Source: Tenodera sinensis (taxonomy: Eukaryota > Arthropoda > Insecta > Mantodea > Mantidae). From it: DNA of 64,000 nucleotides. The DNA is taken from contig CM060964.1 in assembly GCA_030765045.1 (NCBI GenBank), positions 273,250,388 through 273,314,387 on the forward strand, in the 5' to 3' direction. The position numbers were made by a program, and so were the translations under genes. Position 1 is the first letter of the stretch, and the number at the start of each line of letters is the position of its first letter. The notes beneath the pieces were generated by a model. The model made no database searches and was not told where the DNA came from. It saw only the letters and a program-made list of their open reading frames with translations. Below, piece after piece: positions 11,700 to 22,766 of the stretch.

Positions 11700-12017
11700 A
11701 ATTATTATTTATTTACGCCAACAAACTTACTGTTGGTATTTTTAAACACACAAGACGTGTGTGGGCAAAGTTTGAGAGGTAGAACTGGAACTTAAAAATT
11801 CAATGCCACAACTGGGATTTGAACTACAGACCTTCCGCTTACCGGGCGGACGCTCTAACCACTGAGCTATTGTGACAAACTGGTTTGAGAATTTAATGCC
11901 ATTCTGGCAGTTTGTCACAATAGCTCAGTGGTTAGAGTGTCCGCCTGGTAAGCGGAAGGTCTGTAGTTCAAATCCCAGTTGTGGCATTGAATTTTTAAGT
12001 TCCAGTTCTACCTCTCA
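11700..12017 (-). mobile_element. Fold-back tRNA-derived SINE (family F), copy 1
   Basis: Read on the minus strand, the 3' part is a full SINE: tRNA-like head, a body, and a tail ending in TAAATAAATAATAATT. The 5' part is an inverted copy of the head and body, so the two heads face each other across about 35 bp (11878-11912). The + strand arms are 11759-11877 and 11913-12017. A perfect 12-bp target duplication, ATACAAGAGGAT, flanks the whole unit at 11688-11699 and 12018-12029, so it was inserted as one piece. The host sequence is the RTE LINE. Confidence 0.85.
11914..11985 (+). tRNA. tRNA-like SINE head (pseudo-tRNA, anticodon GGT position)
   Basis: The stretch folds as a tRNA. The acceptor GTCACAA pairs with TTGTGGC. 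The D arm is GCTC/GAGT, and the anticodon stem TCCGC/GCGGA encloses CTGGTAA, with GGT (Thr) in the anticodon place. A box (TAGCTCAGTGG) and B box (AGTTCAAATCC) are present. The T stem has mismatches. It is the RNA polymerase III promoter of the SINE rather than a working tRNA gene, because it sits in a repeat with an inverted copy at 11802-11877. Confidence 0.6.
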
Positions 12018-12300
12018 ATACAAGAGGATGTTGTTGATTGCCTGGAATGTTGAAGACTTCAGTGGTTTGGACATGTTCAGAGAATGCCTGAGATATGATG
12101 ACCCAATAAAGTTTTGAAGTGGTCACTTCCAGGGAGGAGAAGAGGACAACCTTGACTCACATGGAGAGGAGTTGCTGAGGCCATGGAAGCTAGAGGATTG
12201 AAAAAAGGTTCTTGGGATGACCGCCAGCAATGGAAAAAGGGGAATAAAAGGCAACTGCTAAAAGTGGAAACACCTCAAAAAGTAAAAGTAAGGTACAGCT

Positions 12301-13299
12301 AATTTCCCCAATAGCCCAAGGAATTTTGTAGTGTTTTTGTCACAACGTCCATGAAGTTTGCAATTCAGCAACAGAAGTTGGAAATTTAATCCATTGATCA
12401 GCCTTTATTTTCATGGCTGCCAGCACTTGTGAAAAGGTTTTTGACACTGACCTATTTATGCTGATGTGTTCAACTCCAATTTGAAAACGTGGGTCACTCA
12501 AATATCAAGAATATTTTCATTCTTTGGTTAGATAAGGCACCACTCGTTTTTTAATTTCTCTACCGGAGTCCCCTATTGAGGTACCTTAGAAAACATCCAC
12601 TCTCGACTCTTACGAAGCATGTGAGTGTTGCTTTTTATTCACACAAACTCTCACCTTCCACTCGCTCACTGAGGGCACCTTATCTTCAACTCATGGGTGC
12701 AGAGTCAAAGCTCTGGTTACATGTTTTTATTCACATCAAAGTTAGTCGAACATGAGTTTTGAGTCTTGACTCAACTTTATTCACAACACCCATTATGTCA
12801 TGACATTTTCATGCTGAGATATTTGCATTTTTGAAGTATCAGAAAGAGCTACAAATATGGATGTACTCTTTACTCTCTATTGGTTAAGCTGGCTTGAAAG
12901 CCCCTGACAGCCACTTGGTTAACCTGGATTGGTTCATTGAGTGTTGCTGCAAATCCTTCATGACACAAGTTGTACATAACTCAGCTGAACTGAAATGAGT
13001 GCCAAGACATGTAGAGATTATAAGCATATAAGAGCAGATGAGACTGTTAAGAAAGGAAATGTGATGCATCCATGGACTTGAACCAGCATTGCGCCTGTCA
13101 TGATTAAATATGCTGGCCATCAGAAATTATTTACTCAGATAACACGGGAAGTACTGGAATTCTGTTGTAGGTTTCAAACATTCTAAAGTTCCTATACCGA
13201 GTTTGGAAAAATGCAAGTTGCAAGAAGAACTACTGAAGTTAAGGAGGATATATAAACTGGGATGGCATCCTGATCATATTTGGATGGCATCCACAGGGG
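12301..13299. other. No gene recognised (intron)
   Basis: Unique-looking AT-rich sequence between the RTE LINE and the second Penelope fragment. Short ORFs here have no recognisable domain. It probably lies in an upstream intron of the ABHD2-type gene. Confidence 0.5.
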
Positions 13300-13764
13300 A
13301 ATTAGAACAGATGTTGATGCATTATGTAATTAGAACTGGAAGTTATTTCTGGGCTGGAGATAGATGTTCCAGACATTTTGTCCACAACTGCAATGGGCAT
13401 CTTCAGTGGTGTAGTTGAAGTCACCTTGGAGAAAGTTTTGCTGCATCTGAAGCATTGACTGTCAGTGCCACTGTATTTATACCAAGAGCACACTTCACTG
13501 GTTGGTCCAGAGGCCAGATGGCTACAGGGGGGTGGGGGGAGCCTGGCTTCTGTGGTATTGCTCCCCTCTGATTGGCTTGCTTTGTTTTCTCTTGTTATGT
13601 GATGTATCTCGTCTTTGATGACTGGATGCCTGTTGCTGTTGAGTTTCAGAGTTATAACTACTGGATTGATGAACAAGTTGGGGTAGCACAATAAATCTGA
13701 AATTGTCAAAGAGGACAGTTTCTTGCCTCCCTAGTAAACTAAGGTAATATCCTGAAGTTGACAT
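13300..13764 (-). mobile_element. Penelope-like element, 3' fragment
   Basis: On the minus strand this aligns with the 3' part of the element at 3-2579: ALKLN..N..HPVI near 13640, TATAAATA near 13475, and PLKM..AVVD...SG with CCAGCCC near 13390-13340. The hammerhead-like core is damaged (CTGAAGA retained, GACAAAATGTC instead of GACGAAACGTC). No reverse transcriptase remains. The divergence makes it a separate, older insertion. Confidence 0.8.
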
Positions 13765-14226
13765 TTCTTAGTTTACATTTCTATGGTATACAGTCAATTT
13801 TATAAAATTACTATGCAGAGAAAAATTGATTCATAACCTGTTTTAAACGTGGATAGACGGTCAGGATATAAAATACAGTAGCTTAGGGATATTCTTCTAG
13901 CTACATCATATATGCATATTTACACCATGGTGTTGGTCTTAAATCCTTTCAATGATTGTAACAATTAGAATTTATTTTTGAAAAATTTAGGGCCATAAAC
14001 TTTAATTGTAAAATTATACTGATTAATGTAAGAGCTTAAGGAAATGGATGGAAATATGTTTATAATACTCCAGTTCTAGTGATTGTATTGGAAGCAAGAG
14101 TTTAGATAAAAAGTTAAATTGGAGGATCTGTTACAGATCTTTTTGAGGGAGGATTTGTGCCAGGCAAAGCATTTTAAAATACAGTATACAGTTCAGTGTA
14201 ATTAATACTTTATATGTTGTTTGCAG

Positions 14227-14413
14227 GACATACAGATGACTTCAATGAAATGCTCACCAACATCTTAGAAAGGCACCCAAACACAAAGATTGTGTGTATA
14301 GGGTTTAGTCTAGGTGGGAACCTCATCACTAAATATATGGGAGAGACTGACAGGGTCAGATCTCCTAATATTATTGGTGGACTGTCCATCTGTCAAGGTT
14401 ACTGCGCCATTGA
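14227..14413 (+). CDS. ABHD2-type hydrolase, internal exon with nucleophile elbow
   Basis: The acceptor (TTGTTTGCAG) ends at 14226 and the donor GTAAGT starts at 14414. The exon enters after one codon base and leaves after two. It encodes GHTDDFNEML...GFSLGGNLITKYMGE...ICQGYCAIE. GFSLGG is the GXSXG nucleophile elbow of alpha/beta hydrolases, and GHTDDF with KYxGE is characteristic of ABHD2, a membrane-anchored lipid hydrolase (monoacylglycerol/ester hydrolysis in studied animals). Earlier exons, with the membrane anchor and the start, were not found in the window. The protein is known in Drosophila as Hydr2. Exon structure, not just a motif, supports this as the functional host gene. Confidence 0.93.
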
Positions 14414-14524
14414 GTAAGTAATTTCAAATTAGTGCAACATTCTAGTAGTTCAGAAAAATAACACTGCATTGCAGATCTTTGTAAACCTAGAATACTCAGA
14501 CTAATTGAATCAGTCATGTTTAAA

Positions 14525-14668
14525 GGTGCTTCCTTCCTCCCTCCCTCCCTTCATCCCTTCCTTCCTCCCTCCCTCACTCACTCACTCACTCACTCACTCA
14601 CTCACTCACTCACTCACTCACTCACTCACTCACTCACTCACTCACTCACTCACTCACTCACTCACTCC
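14525..14668. repeat. (CCTT/CCTC)n and (CTCA)n microsatellite
   Basis: A CCTTCCTCC-type run passes into about 24 copies of CTCA up to 14668. It lies just inside the intron after the 14227-14413 exon. Confidence 0.95.
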
Positions 14669-14787
14669 CTTATTTGAGTAATTGCCACCATAGTGTCTTG
14701 TATGAGAACGGACATTATACTAAAACAAGAACAGATCAAATATGTTACCAAAAGATAGTTGATAAAAACTTTGTCAAATCAAAAAAT

Positions 14788-14990
14788 GTTGTTGTTGTTG
14801 TTTTCTAGTGCCTTGCATCTGGCAATGAAGCCATTAGCATTCGTGCTTTCCAATACTTTTGAACTGTAGTTTCTTCTGATCTTAATGCTTCACAGGTCTT
14901 CAAGTGTTCTTCATTCATTTCTGCTGGATCGTTACACAGGACACATATTGCTTGGGAACACCACGTGACGTTGGCATTTGTTATCACAGC
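14788..14990 (-). mobile_element. LINE 3' end (lineage K), C-terminal zinc motif and AAC tail
   Basis: On the minus strand the end of an ORF2 is readable: CVLCNDPAEMNEEHLKTC, then KYWKARMLMASLPDARH and stop, then an (AAC)n tail. CxxC...HxxxxC is the C-terminal zinc motif of I-like LINEs. The last 60 bases resemble the 3' tails at 28640, 24910 and 59910. It directly abuts a plus-strand copy of a structured repeat (14990-15190). Confidence 0.7.
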
Positions 14991-15190
14991 ACAACAGCGT
15001 CCCTCAGAGGCACATGAGGGGAAGGTCGGTGGATCTAAGTATCATCTATTTAGTCCTCCCGGCTAGGTCCGATGGACCCGTTGACCAACGATAGGTGTGG
15101 TCCCCCTTGCAAAATGGGGGTTTAAGTCGGGTGATGTAACTGCCACATTGTAAAACTGGTGCCCGTTAAGAAAACAGTTACATGAAAGCC
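14990..15190 (+). repeat. Structured repeat (family S), diverged copy 3
   Basis: It aligns with 24690-24895 and 59690-59885: AAGGTCGGTG, CTCCCGG, GACCCGTTGACCAACGA against GACCCGTAAACCAACGA, GGTGTGGTC, GATGT, ACTGCC, and a final AACAGTTAC against AGCGGTTAC. The hairpin CCCTCA/TGAGGG (15001-15006 with 15015-15020) sits where the other copies have CCTCTGATT/AATCAGAGG. The adjacent LINE end is on the opposite strand, which looks like a 5' inversion of one insertion. Confidence 0.65.
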
Positions 15191-15796
15191 AAGTCAAAAA
15201 ATGTCCAGATACATGATACTGTATTTTCTTCATTTTGCTCAACTTTTATGAGATCATTGCATAATTAATCTATAGGAATATGTTTTTAAAACATTATCCT
15301 CTTATGTTCAGATATTTGACTTTGTGTAAATGGTATTTTGTACACTTTTAACAAAGTTTTCTTGGGTTCTTAATGTAATGGTCCTTGATTGGTAGGTTTT
15401 GATCAAGATTGTTGGCAAAGATAGCAACATTGAACTTAGTGTGCTAAGTAGCCAGAAATATTAAGCAATAGACTGAGTAATCTAATGTTTCATGTAATTA
15501 ATAGAAACTGTATTTCAGTTGCACTATCAGATCTTGAAAGATGCTTGCATTTGTGCACTATTATGTGAACAAGCAAGAGAAATTAAAGGAAAACCTCTAA
15601 AAATATACAGTGATAAAATTCAGTGCTACTCTGCGTTATATACCAGAGCTTTATTTTCTTTTGAAACGCATGCTTAAACTTATCCAATTTCTTTCTTTTT
15701 CTGTTATTTACAACCCATGTTTTAATGCATAAAATGATCTTGTTACAAAAAACAGCAAATGTAGCTATATGAAAATTTGATAGCATGAATAAAGCT
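15191..15796. other. No gene recognised (intron)
   Basis: AT-rich intronic sequence with no recognisable coding or repeat signal. Confidence 0.5.
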
Positions 15797-16245
15797 CTTT
15801 CTTTCTTTTCTTTCCTTCCTTCCTTCCTTCCTTCCTTCCTTCCTTCCTCCCTCCCTCCCTCCCTCCCTCCCTCCCTCCTCTTTCTTTATTTCTTTCTCTT
15901 TCTCCTCTTTCTTTATTTCTTACTCTTTCTCCTCTTTCTTCATTTCTTTCTCTTTCTCCTCTTTCTTCATTTCTTTTTCTTTCTCCTTTCTCCTCTTTCT
16001 TCATTTCTTTCTCTTTCTCCTCTTTCTTCATTTCTTTCTCTTTCTCCTCTTTCTTCATTTCTTTTTCTTTCTCCTCTTTCTTCATTTCTTTTTCTTTCTC
16101 CTCTTTCTTCATTTCTTTTTCTTTCTCCTCTTTCTTCATTTCTTTTTCTTTCTTCATTTCTTTTTCTTTCTCCTCTTTCTTCATTTCTTTTTCTTTCTCC
16201 TCTTTCTTCATTTCTTTTTCTTTCTTCATTTCTTTCTGTCTCTTC
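15797..16245. repeat. Polypyrimidine microsatellite and 27-bp minisatellite
   Basis: (CTTC)n and (CCTC)n runs at 15797-15880 pass into a minisatellite of about 27 bp whose unit contains CTCCTCTTTCTTCATTTC. Both strands show long spurious ORFs because the unit length is a multiple of three, but they are not genes. It ends abruptly at CCCCCCAAGGGCC, where the next LINE's GC-rich leader begins. Confidence 0.9.
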
Positions 16246-16427
16246 CCCCCAAGGGCCTACTTCGGTAGGTGCGGGTTTAGGCGCACCTCGGGGTCCCGAA
16301 CCGCTCACCATCATTTCACCCCTTCATATGCATTAACTGAGCCACGTTGTAGCTGCTTTTGTAGCTACTTTTCATCACTCTCTTCCTCTTCTAGGGTTAT
16401 TATGCTTATTAGTTTGTAAGGTCTAAG

Positions 16428-18305
16428 CAGGACCTCCTAAATACCGGACCTGACACTGTGATTCAAGATGGCGGCCTATGTGGTGGGAACTACTTATAAG
16501 CAACTCGTCTACAGGCTACGGTTTCAACGCAGTAAAATAAAAATGTTGTGTAATAACACACCTATTTTGTGAATATGGGCTGTGTTACACACAAAAACAC
16601 TGTCTTAAACATAACCTCGAGTAAACAAAAAAGGATGACATTTAATTTTAAACGATAACCCATGGGCAATGAAATATATAACCTTAAATATCATTCATGC
16701 AATCTACAGGTCTACATGCCATTATGTAACTGCATTACACACTCAAATTACAAAGAAGATAGACAAAACTGCAAGCAGCATGTTACTTAAATAAAACAGA
16801 AGTGTTGACATTGAGTTGACTCAATTATTAATCATTGTTTACACTGTTTTTCACATTTGTACAATGTACATAATGTTATATACCTACACAAAACATACTA
16901 TACTGGATGGCTGATATACAAATGCTGCCATTTAGAATAATTAGCTACCTACTAAATTCAAAAGCTTTAGGGTGGTGCTTTTACTATTACTGAAAACTTT
17001 TGATTACTCAGTTTGCAACAACATATTACTCAGCACTTCATGACACTTTATTTTACAGGGGGAATCCACAAAAGCAGATGAAATATTAAACATAATAACC
17101 GTAAAACAGCACTGTAAATGAAATACATGAAATACGTAATCTTAAATCAGTATTGTAAAGCAACATTGTGTTAGCTTAGGTTAGGTTAGTTTTGCATATG
17201 TGTGGGGTGACAGGGTCCTGTTATCGAAATATTTACAATTTGGGGAGTGTTTATGCAATCATTTCAACGTAAATGCATTAATCAATCATTGTAGCATATA
17301 TTACACTCGTTTATGCACATTTATTAGCTAAATATCCGCCGCATAAGCGAAATAAAACCACTTCATCGACCGTACGAAATTTTCTCATATATAAAACACG
17401 AAGCTTGAGCGCACAATAAAACTTACAAGATCGTAATCAGCAATAAAAACTGCATCCATTGCACTATGTTTCATTTGTTTTCTCGAGTGGATGATTTTGT
17501 AAATATTTACCAAACTTTGCTATAGTCTACAGTTTTACATGCAGCAACATAACACATTTCTTCTAAACTACAGCTACACATTTAAATTACAAAGACAAAA
17601 GAATACGAGCAGCATACTACTTACATGAAACAAACCGTTGGTGTTTCAGATGCCACTAATTGAGTTCACTCGAAATTATTGTCTTTCACTATTCACACTA
17701 TTCACCATGTTACATATACACCGGCAACTAATACACATAACGCTGCAATTTATAGTAATTAAATACTGAATTTAGAAGCTTTACGTTGTAATTTACCTTT
17801 GTTTTAACTGTAAGTTTCTGATTTTTAATTTGCATCAGGGAATGCAACAGTTACGGAGCATTGTCATGTTTGAGGTTAGGTTGTAGTATGGCAACAATAA
17901 CATACACTACTGGAACAGTTTTTCTTCAACAACCACTCACCACTGTAATCGTGACACAAATTGTACTTGCAAACAGATAAATTAACCACACTATACGGCT
18001 AATGTAGCCATAGTCCTAGATGGAACACAATAAACATGAACACGTGGATAGCACACGGCACAGTCAAAACGTTATTAGATTTATTCCCGTTCCTATACTG
18101 CCCAAATAAAACTTTTGAAACACTCACTTTGCTAATATGAAGACAAACTTACATAGGAATTATTATAAGAAACAATAACTCGAAGACATAGAAAATAATA
18201 CGAAAAACAGCGTGTGGAAACACCTCAGAAATCACTCCCACCAGCCGACGCCATTTTTGTACAACTGGGATGCCAGGGTCAGGTCCGTTAATCTAGAAGG
18301 TCCTG
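16428..18305. mobile_element. Non-autonomous TIR transposon, 1.88 kb, 7-bp target duplication
   Basis: The left end CAGGACCTCCTAAATA and the right end, read inward, CAGGACCTTCTAGATTAA begin imperfect inverted repeats of about 60 bp that share CGGACCTGAC and end in AAGATGGCG / AAAATGGCG. GTCTAAG flanks both sides (16421-16427 and 18306-18312). No ORF with a domain is inside. Two halves of the interior resemble each other at about 0.83-kb spacing (16730-16960 against 17570-17790). The superfamily is not clear; 7-8-bp duplications would allow hAT or P. Confidence 0.7.
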
Positions 18306-18820
18306 GTCTAAGGGTTATAAGTCCTGTCTCTGTGGTCCTGTCCGCACGGTTTCAGCGCGGCCCCCGACTTGTGTGCTCTTCGGAGATCTCAGGCGCAAAT
18401 GTTGGGCGGACCTTCCACACTGCCCCCACGTGTAGCCTTAAGTGCGGAGCCTGTCCACAGCGTCATGTACACTCACGTAGCTCTTTGAGGGCCCGGCCTG
18501 TGTTAATTCCCCGACGACCGCGTGCCGTCGGGGTAGTATCACCGGCCGGACGTGTTACCGCTGACGGAACCCTGGTGTAATCAACCACTAGTCCCCTGAA
18601 TCCACGCTGACTCCGTTGAGGTAGCGTGGCCTAAAGTGGGGAGCCACAGGCGGTTATTCCTGTGGTAAGGGCATAAAGCCGGGGTGTGCGTGGTGAACGG
18701 TTTACCCATGTGGACAAGCAGTAGAGATCGGAGTATCTTAGCCCTATTTACATAAAACGAGAAGTCGACAGGATTGGTGGCCCTGTAAAAAATGCTACCC
18801 GAGTTCGAGACGGTACGCTT

Positions 18821-19575
18821 TTGGTAGAAGTGACCACCGCAGACCAGTGCCAGAAATTGTTAAAAACGACTTTGTTGGGCTCCTACACCATCCGGGTAGC
18901 GCCAGACAAGTCGCTTAACTCGTGCAGAGGAGTTGTCACCACCTCTAGTCTGGACGGTCTGTCAAACGAGGAAATTGTAAGCTGCCTATCTGACCAACGA
19001 GCCTACCATCTCACTCGGAAGCAGGATGGCGCATTCTCCCTTACGCACGGTGTTCCTCACGTTTATGGGACTCCGTTGCCGGACTATATTCTGTAGGCAC
19101 GGACGAGCCGCGGTACGTCATGATGTTCCGAACCCTATGCGCTGTTTTCGGTGTCAGAAGTTCGGACATACTAAGTCGTCATGTAGCAATCTTGCTCTTT
19201 GTGAGCGTTGTGGTTCACCAGCCCATGAGGACACCACATGGTACCCGTGGCCCTTGCTGTGTGAACTGTGGAGGGAGTCATCCATCCAGCTCACGTCTGT
19301 GTTCGAAGTTTTTGGATGAAAAGTCAATACAGGAATTGCGCGTCAAAGAACGCCTAATCTTTCCAGAAGCGCGTCGCCGCTTCGAGCAACTAAAATCTGC
19401 CACCACCACAGGTTACGCGTCTGCGGTTCGCCGCACTTCTGTGAACACTGTTGCTATCCAACACGTTCCCGTCTCCGTTGCTTCGACACAGAGAGACTTA
19501 CCAGCGAGTGGCCCTCCACTGTCTCGTGCCACACCTGCACTGGCAACTGCGCATCCCGCGTCCGAAGTCGGTTAA
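18821..19575 (+). pseudogene. I-clade LINE ORF1 (gag-like, zinc knuckles), broken
   Basis: It begins around 18800 with VEVTTADQCQKLLKTTLLGS and SLNSCRGVVTTSSLDGLS. A frame change near 19080 leads to CFRCQKFGHTKSSC and CERCGSPAHED, two zinc knuckles, and another shift leads to CVNCGGSHPSSS. The tail is Ser/Pro/Ala-rich. Such proteins bind the LINE RNA. At least two frameshifts make it inactive. Confidence 0.75.
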
Positions 19576-19627
19576 GGTTAAGATGAAACAGAAAAAGATA
19601 AAGACAATGCACTAATCTCTGTTTATT

Positions 19628-21960
19628 ATGGAAATAATCCAGTGGAATCTTAATGGGTTCCGGGCACGCGTTCTGGACATACAGTATCTAGTGTCTCAAC
19701 GCACTCCATCAATCGCCTGTCTACAAGAAACCCATTTGCACCCTAACCACGCTCTCCGTCTTGTGGTTTTTCGGCATATAGACATGATTCTGCAGCTGAT
19801 GGGCGAGCATGCGGTTGGTGTGTCTATTTTGGTCGCACATAACATCTCTGCCACCAGCATACCACTTAACACGCCACTGCAAGCTGTAGCGGTGCGTCTA
19901 CAGCTGCAGAGCGTCTGTTTCTCTGTTTGTAATGTATCTGCCACCCGTCCGTACTACACGAGAACGATCTTCGGGCTCTTTCGGCACAGATTCCGCCATC
20001 GCTCATCGTCCTTGGCGATCTGAATGCCAAGCGCACTCACTGAGGCTCCGACACCGACGATGCTCGTGGGTGCCCTTGCAGCAGATGTTTGCGATATGTC
20101 CGACTTAATTCTTCATTCCTATCATCTGCCTGTGGTACACACTCCGCTCTAGACATTTCCTTTTGTAGTCCGTCATTGGTACCACTTCTTGATTGGTCTG
20201 TACTTTCCTACTTATTTGGCAGTGATCATTACCCCATTAACATTCACCTCTCTGGTAGCCAATCTGTGTCGACACGGCATTCTCACTGGATTATTTCCAA
20301 GACTGACTGGGGGATATTTCGGTCCCTCGTTCACCTTCGCGACAGTGGTTTTGACACCATTGATCAAATGATGGAATATTTTACCTGTTCTACCTTGGTC
20401 GCAGCGGATTTCAGCATTCCTCGAGGTTTCTGTACCCCACGACATGTTCCTGTACCTTGGACCAAAGAATGCCGTTTGGCTATTAAAGCTATTAAAACAT
20501 GCGTGTTTCCCACTTACACCCAATAGAGGCAAACTTTGTTTCTTTTAAACGCTGTCGTGCAAGGGCGCGGTTTTGTATTCCGCATTAAAAAGCGTAGCTC
20601 CTGGGAATGTTGCGTCTCTTCCCGTACCAGTCGCAGTTCTGCACAAGTGTGGACTGCTGTGCGGCGTATGTATGGCAAGTGTCGCCGGACGATATTTCCC
20701 AGTCTTGTCGTACAGGGTTGCACTTAGACCAGTGAGCGAGATATCGCCGACGGTCTTGCCGACTCTTTCGCTGCCGATAGCCAAACGCAAAGTTACAATA
20801 CCGCCTTTTTACCCATCAAGGGATCTGCGGAGCGGATAGTCCTCCATTTTAACACTGACTGTAGTGAACCGTACAACGCTCTTTTTACGGAAGTGTAACT
20901 GGCCTATGTTGTCTATCGCAAAGGTCTCTTCTCCTGGTCCTGATGAGATCCTGAGATGCTACTTCATCTCCACCTGAGTCTCTCTCCTTCTTGCTGTGCA
21001 TGTACAACCGTATCTGGCTTCAGCAGGTTTTCCCATCTTCCTGGCGCGAGGAATTTGTCATCCCTGTCCCTCGGCCCGGGAAAGACCGGATACTTCCCTC
21101 TAGCTGCCGTCCTATCTGCTTAACGAGTGTCGTTTGTAAGACTTTGGAACGGGTGATTAACACTCGTTTAATGTGGTGGCCGGAGACGAAAAATCCACTG
21201 AGAAATTTCAGTGCGGCTTTCGTCGCCATTGCTCCAGTGTCGACAACTTGACACGCATGGAGGCTTATATCCAGAATGCCTTTCTCAGCACGTCGTGGGG
21301 GGTCTTCGACCTGCAGATGGCCTACGACACTACATGGCGCTATGGTATCCCCGTAATTTTCATGTCTAAGGTTTACGTGGTCATCAAGCGATCTTCGTTT
21401 TTAACTTTTTAAAAACTTCGCCGATTTCGTGTACTTCTTGGCCGTACCCTCTCACAAGAACGGATCCAGGAGATTGGTGTACTCCAGGGGTCGATTCTCA
21501 GTGTAATGCTTTTCGACGTGGCCATTAACGGCATCGCCAGTGTTCGAAGTGGAATCCCGATGCCACTGTATGTTGACGACTTCGCGATTTAGTAGCTCTT
21601 ATAATCTTGAGCACCTCGAGCGTCAACTGCAGCTGACCATAACCTCCATCGCTGACTGGGCCCTTCGCACCGGGTTTCAGTTTCAGTCTTGGGAAGCGTT
21701 GACTGGCACACAGCTGATGACAATTAAAGACAGCGTGCAACCCTGGCTGACCTGCAGGGATTAAGGCGGGCTGAAGTTATTCTTACCCTCCTGAGGACAC
21801 GCGAGCCACTCACTGCCATCTTCTGCGTGGCGACCCGGCACCTGTCTGTCCGACATGCGATGTTCGACTCACCGTCCAACACGTGCTCCTGGATTGTTAA
21901 AGATATGCTTGTGCGCGCCAGTCAATTGGTCTGGGATGTACATTAGCCTCAATTTTGGGT
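19628..21960 (+). pseudogene. I-clade LINE ORF2: endonuclease and reverse transcriptase, broken
   Basis: The endonuclease starts at 19628 with IIQWNLNGFRARVLDIQYLV and IACLQETHL. The reverse transcriptase shows VFPSSWREEFVIPVPRPGKD near 21040, QCGFRRHCSSVDNL near 21210 and YVDDFAI near 21570. The C-terminal zinc motif CPTCDVRLTVQHVLLDC is near 21850-21900. No RNase H could be read between 21750 and 21830. Many stops and several small deletions break the frame. Confidence 0.75.
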
Positions 21961-22362
21961 GACAACCCGGGTCTGTAGCCAAGACTGCGGTTCGTTGCCC
22001 AGATCGGGTTTGCTACGCAAGTCTAACTTGTTTTAGTTCTTTTATGAGGCTTTAACCCTTAAGATTTCACTTTTAGTTTTTAACTCGATACTTTTTACCT
22101 TTTAATGTTTTAACTGTATCGTATTTTACTTTTTTAGCTTTCACCCTTTTACCCTTTTTAGTACGTTGTCCTTTTGGATTTTAAAGTTAGCGCACTAATT
22201 TGTCATTTGGAGTTTTTAGCTGTTTACGTTTTTAGTTTTCTATTTTAACCTTCAGCTTTTACCACGCGAAGTTTCTGAGTGTTTTTAGATTTTAAATTTT
22301 GACCTAGGGCACAAATGACCCAGCTGTCCGGCGGGCCCTTAAGTTCCACTCACCCACTGTCC

Positions 22363-22578
22363 TTTCTTTCTCTCTGTCTTTTTCTTTCTTTCTCTCTTTC
22401 TGTCTTTTTCTTTCTTTCTTTCTTTCTTTCTTTCTTTTTCTTTACTTCTTTCTTTTACATTCTTTCTTTTCTTCTTTCTTTCTTTCTTTTCTTTTCTTCT
22501 TTCTTCTTTCTTTCTCTTTCTTTCTTATTCTTTCTTTCTTAATTCTTTCTTCTTTCTATTCTTTCTTTCTATCCTTCT

Positions 22579-22614
<36 letters not shown>

Positions 22615-22634
22615 TTTCTTTCTTTCTTTCTTTC

Positions 22635-22682
<48 letters not shown>

Positions 22683-22683
22683 T

Positions 22684-22730
<47 letters not shown>

Positions 22731-22734
22731 ATCT

Positions 22735-22766
<32 letters not shown>

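Larger units (their letters stand above)
8301..12300 (+). mobile_element. RTE-type LINE, 5' truncated, with two nested insertions
   Basis: Weak coding similarity starts near 8301, between endonuclease and reverse transcriptase. The reverse transcriptase follows at 8809-9000 (NGKAPGPGG), 10282-10440 (ITPIFKEGNKDPSNYRGISV) and 10461-10778 (VFVDLDKVSDSVP, GLRQGCGMSPTLFKIY). The C-terminal region resumes at about 11540-11699 and 12030-12290 (translating like GRRRGQP...EAMEARGLKKG). The element is interrupted by a mariner at 9001-10279 and a fold-back SINE at 11700-12017. Its 3' end, with AAAGTAAAAGTAAG, matches the minus-strand copy near 42.66 kb, so two copies of one family are present. Confidence 0.82.
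16246..22362 (+). mobile_element. I-clade non-LTR retrotransposon, decayed, split by a TIR element
   Basis: A GC-rich leader (16246-16420, continuing at 18313-18820) precedes a gag-like ORF1 with CCHC knuckles and an ORF2 with endonuclease, reverse transcriptase and a C-terminal zinc motif. GC content is visibly higher than the surroundings. The 3' end reads ATGACCCAGCTGTCC then GGCGGGCCCTTAAG, and runs into a TTTC-rich tract. A separate 3' end at 23775-23823 shares CGGGCCCTTAA. Leader hairpins include CCCCGACG/CGTCGGGG near 18510-18535 and CCACGCT/AGCGTGG near 18602-18629. Confidence 0.78.

Noticed and set aside
11914..11985. Functional tRNA-Thr gene
   Set aside because: The T stem has mismatches and the sequence is the head of a dispersed SINE with an inverted partner.
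13025..13120. Possible minus-strand tRNA-like SINE head (GGTTCAAGTCC)
   Set aside because: A B-box-like word is present, but no convincing A box, cloverleaf or tail.
1..14226. Upstream ABHD2-type exons
   Set aside because: I looked for the segments preceding GHTDDF and found none, so they are probably outside the window.
15765..16336. Long Lys/Glu/Met or Phe/Leu/Ser ORFs on both strands
   Set aside because: They are translations of a 27-bp polypyrimidine minisatellite whose period keeps the frame open; no gene.
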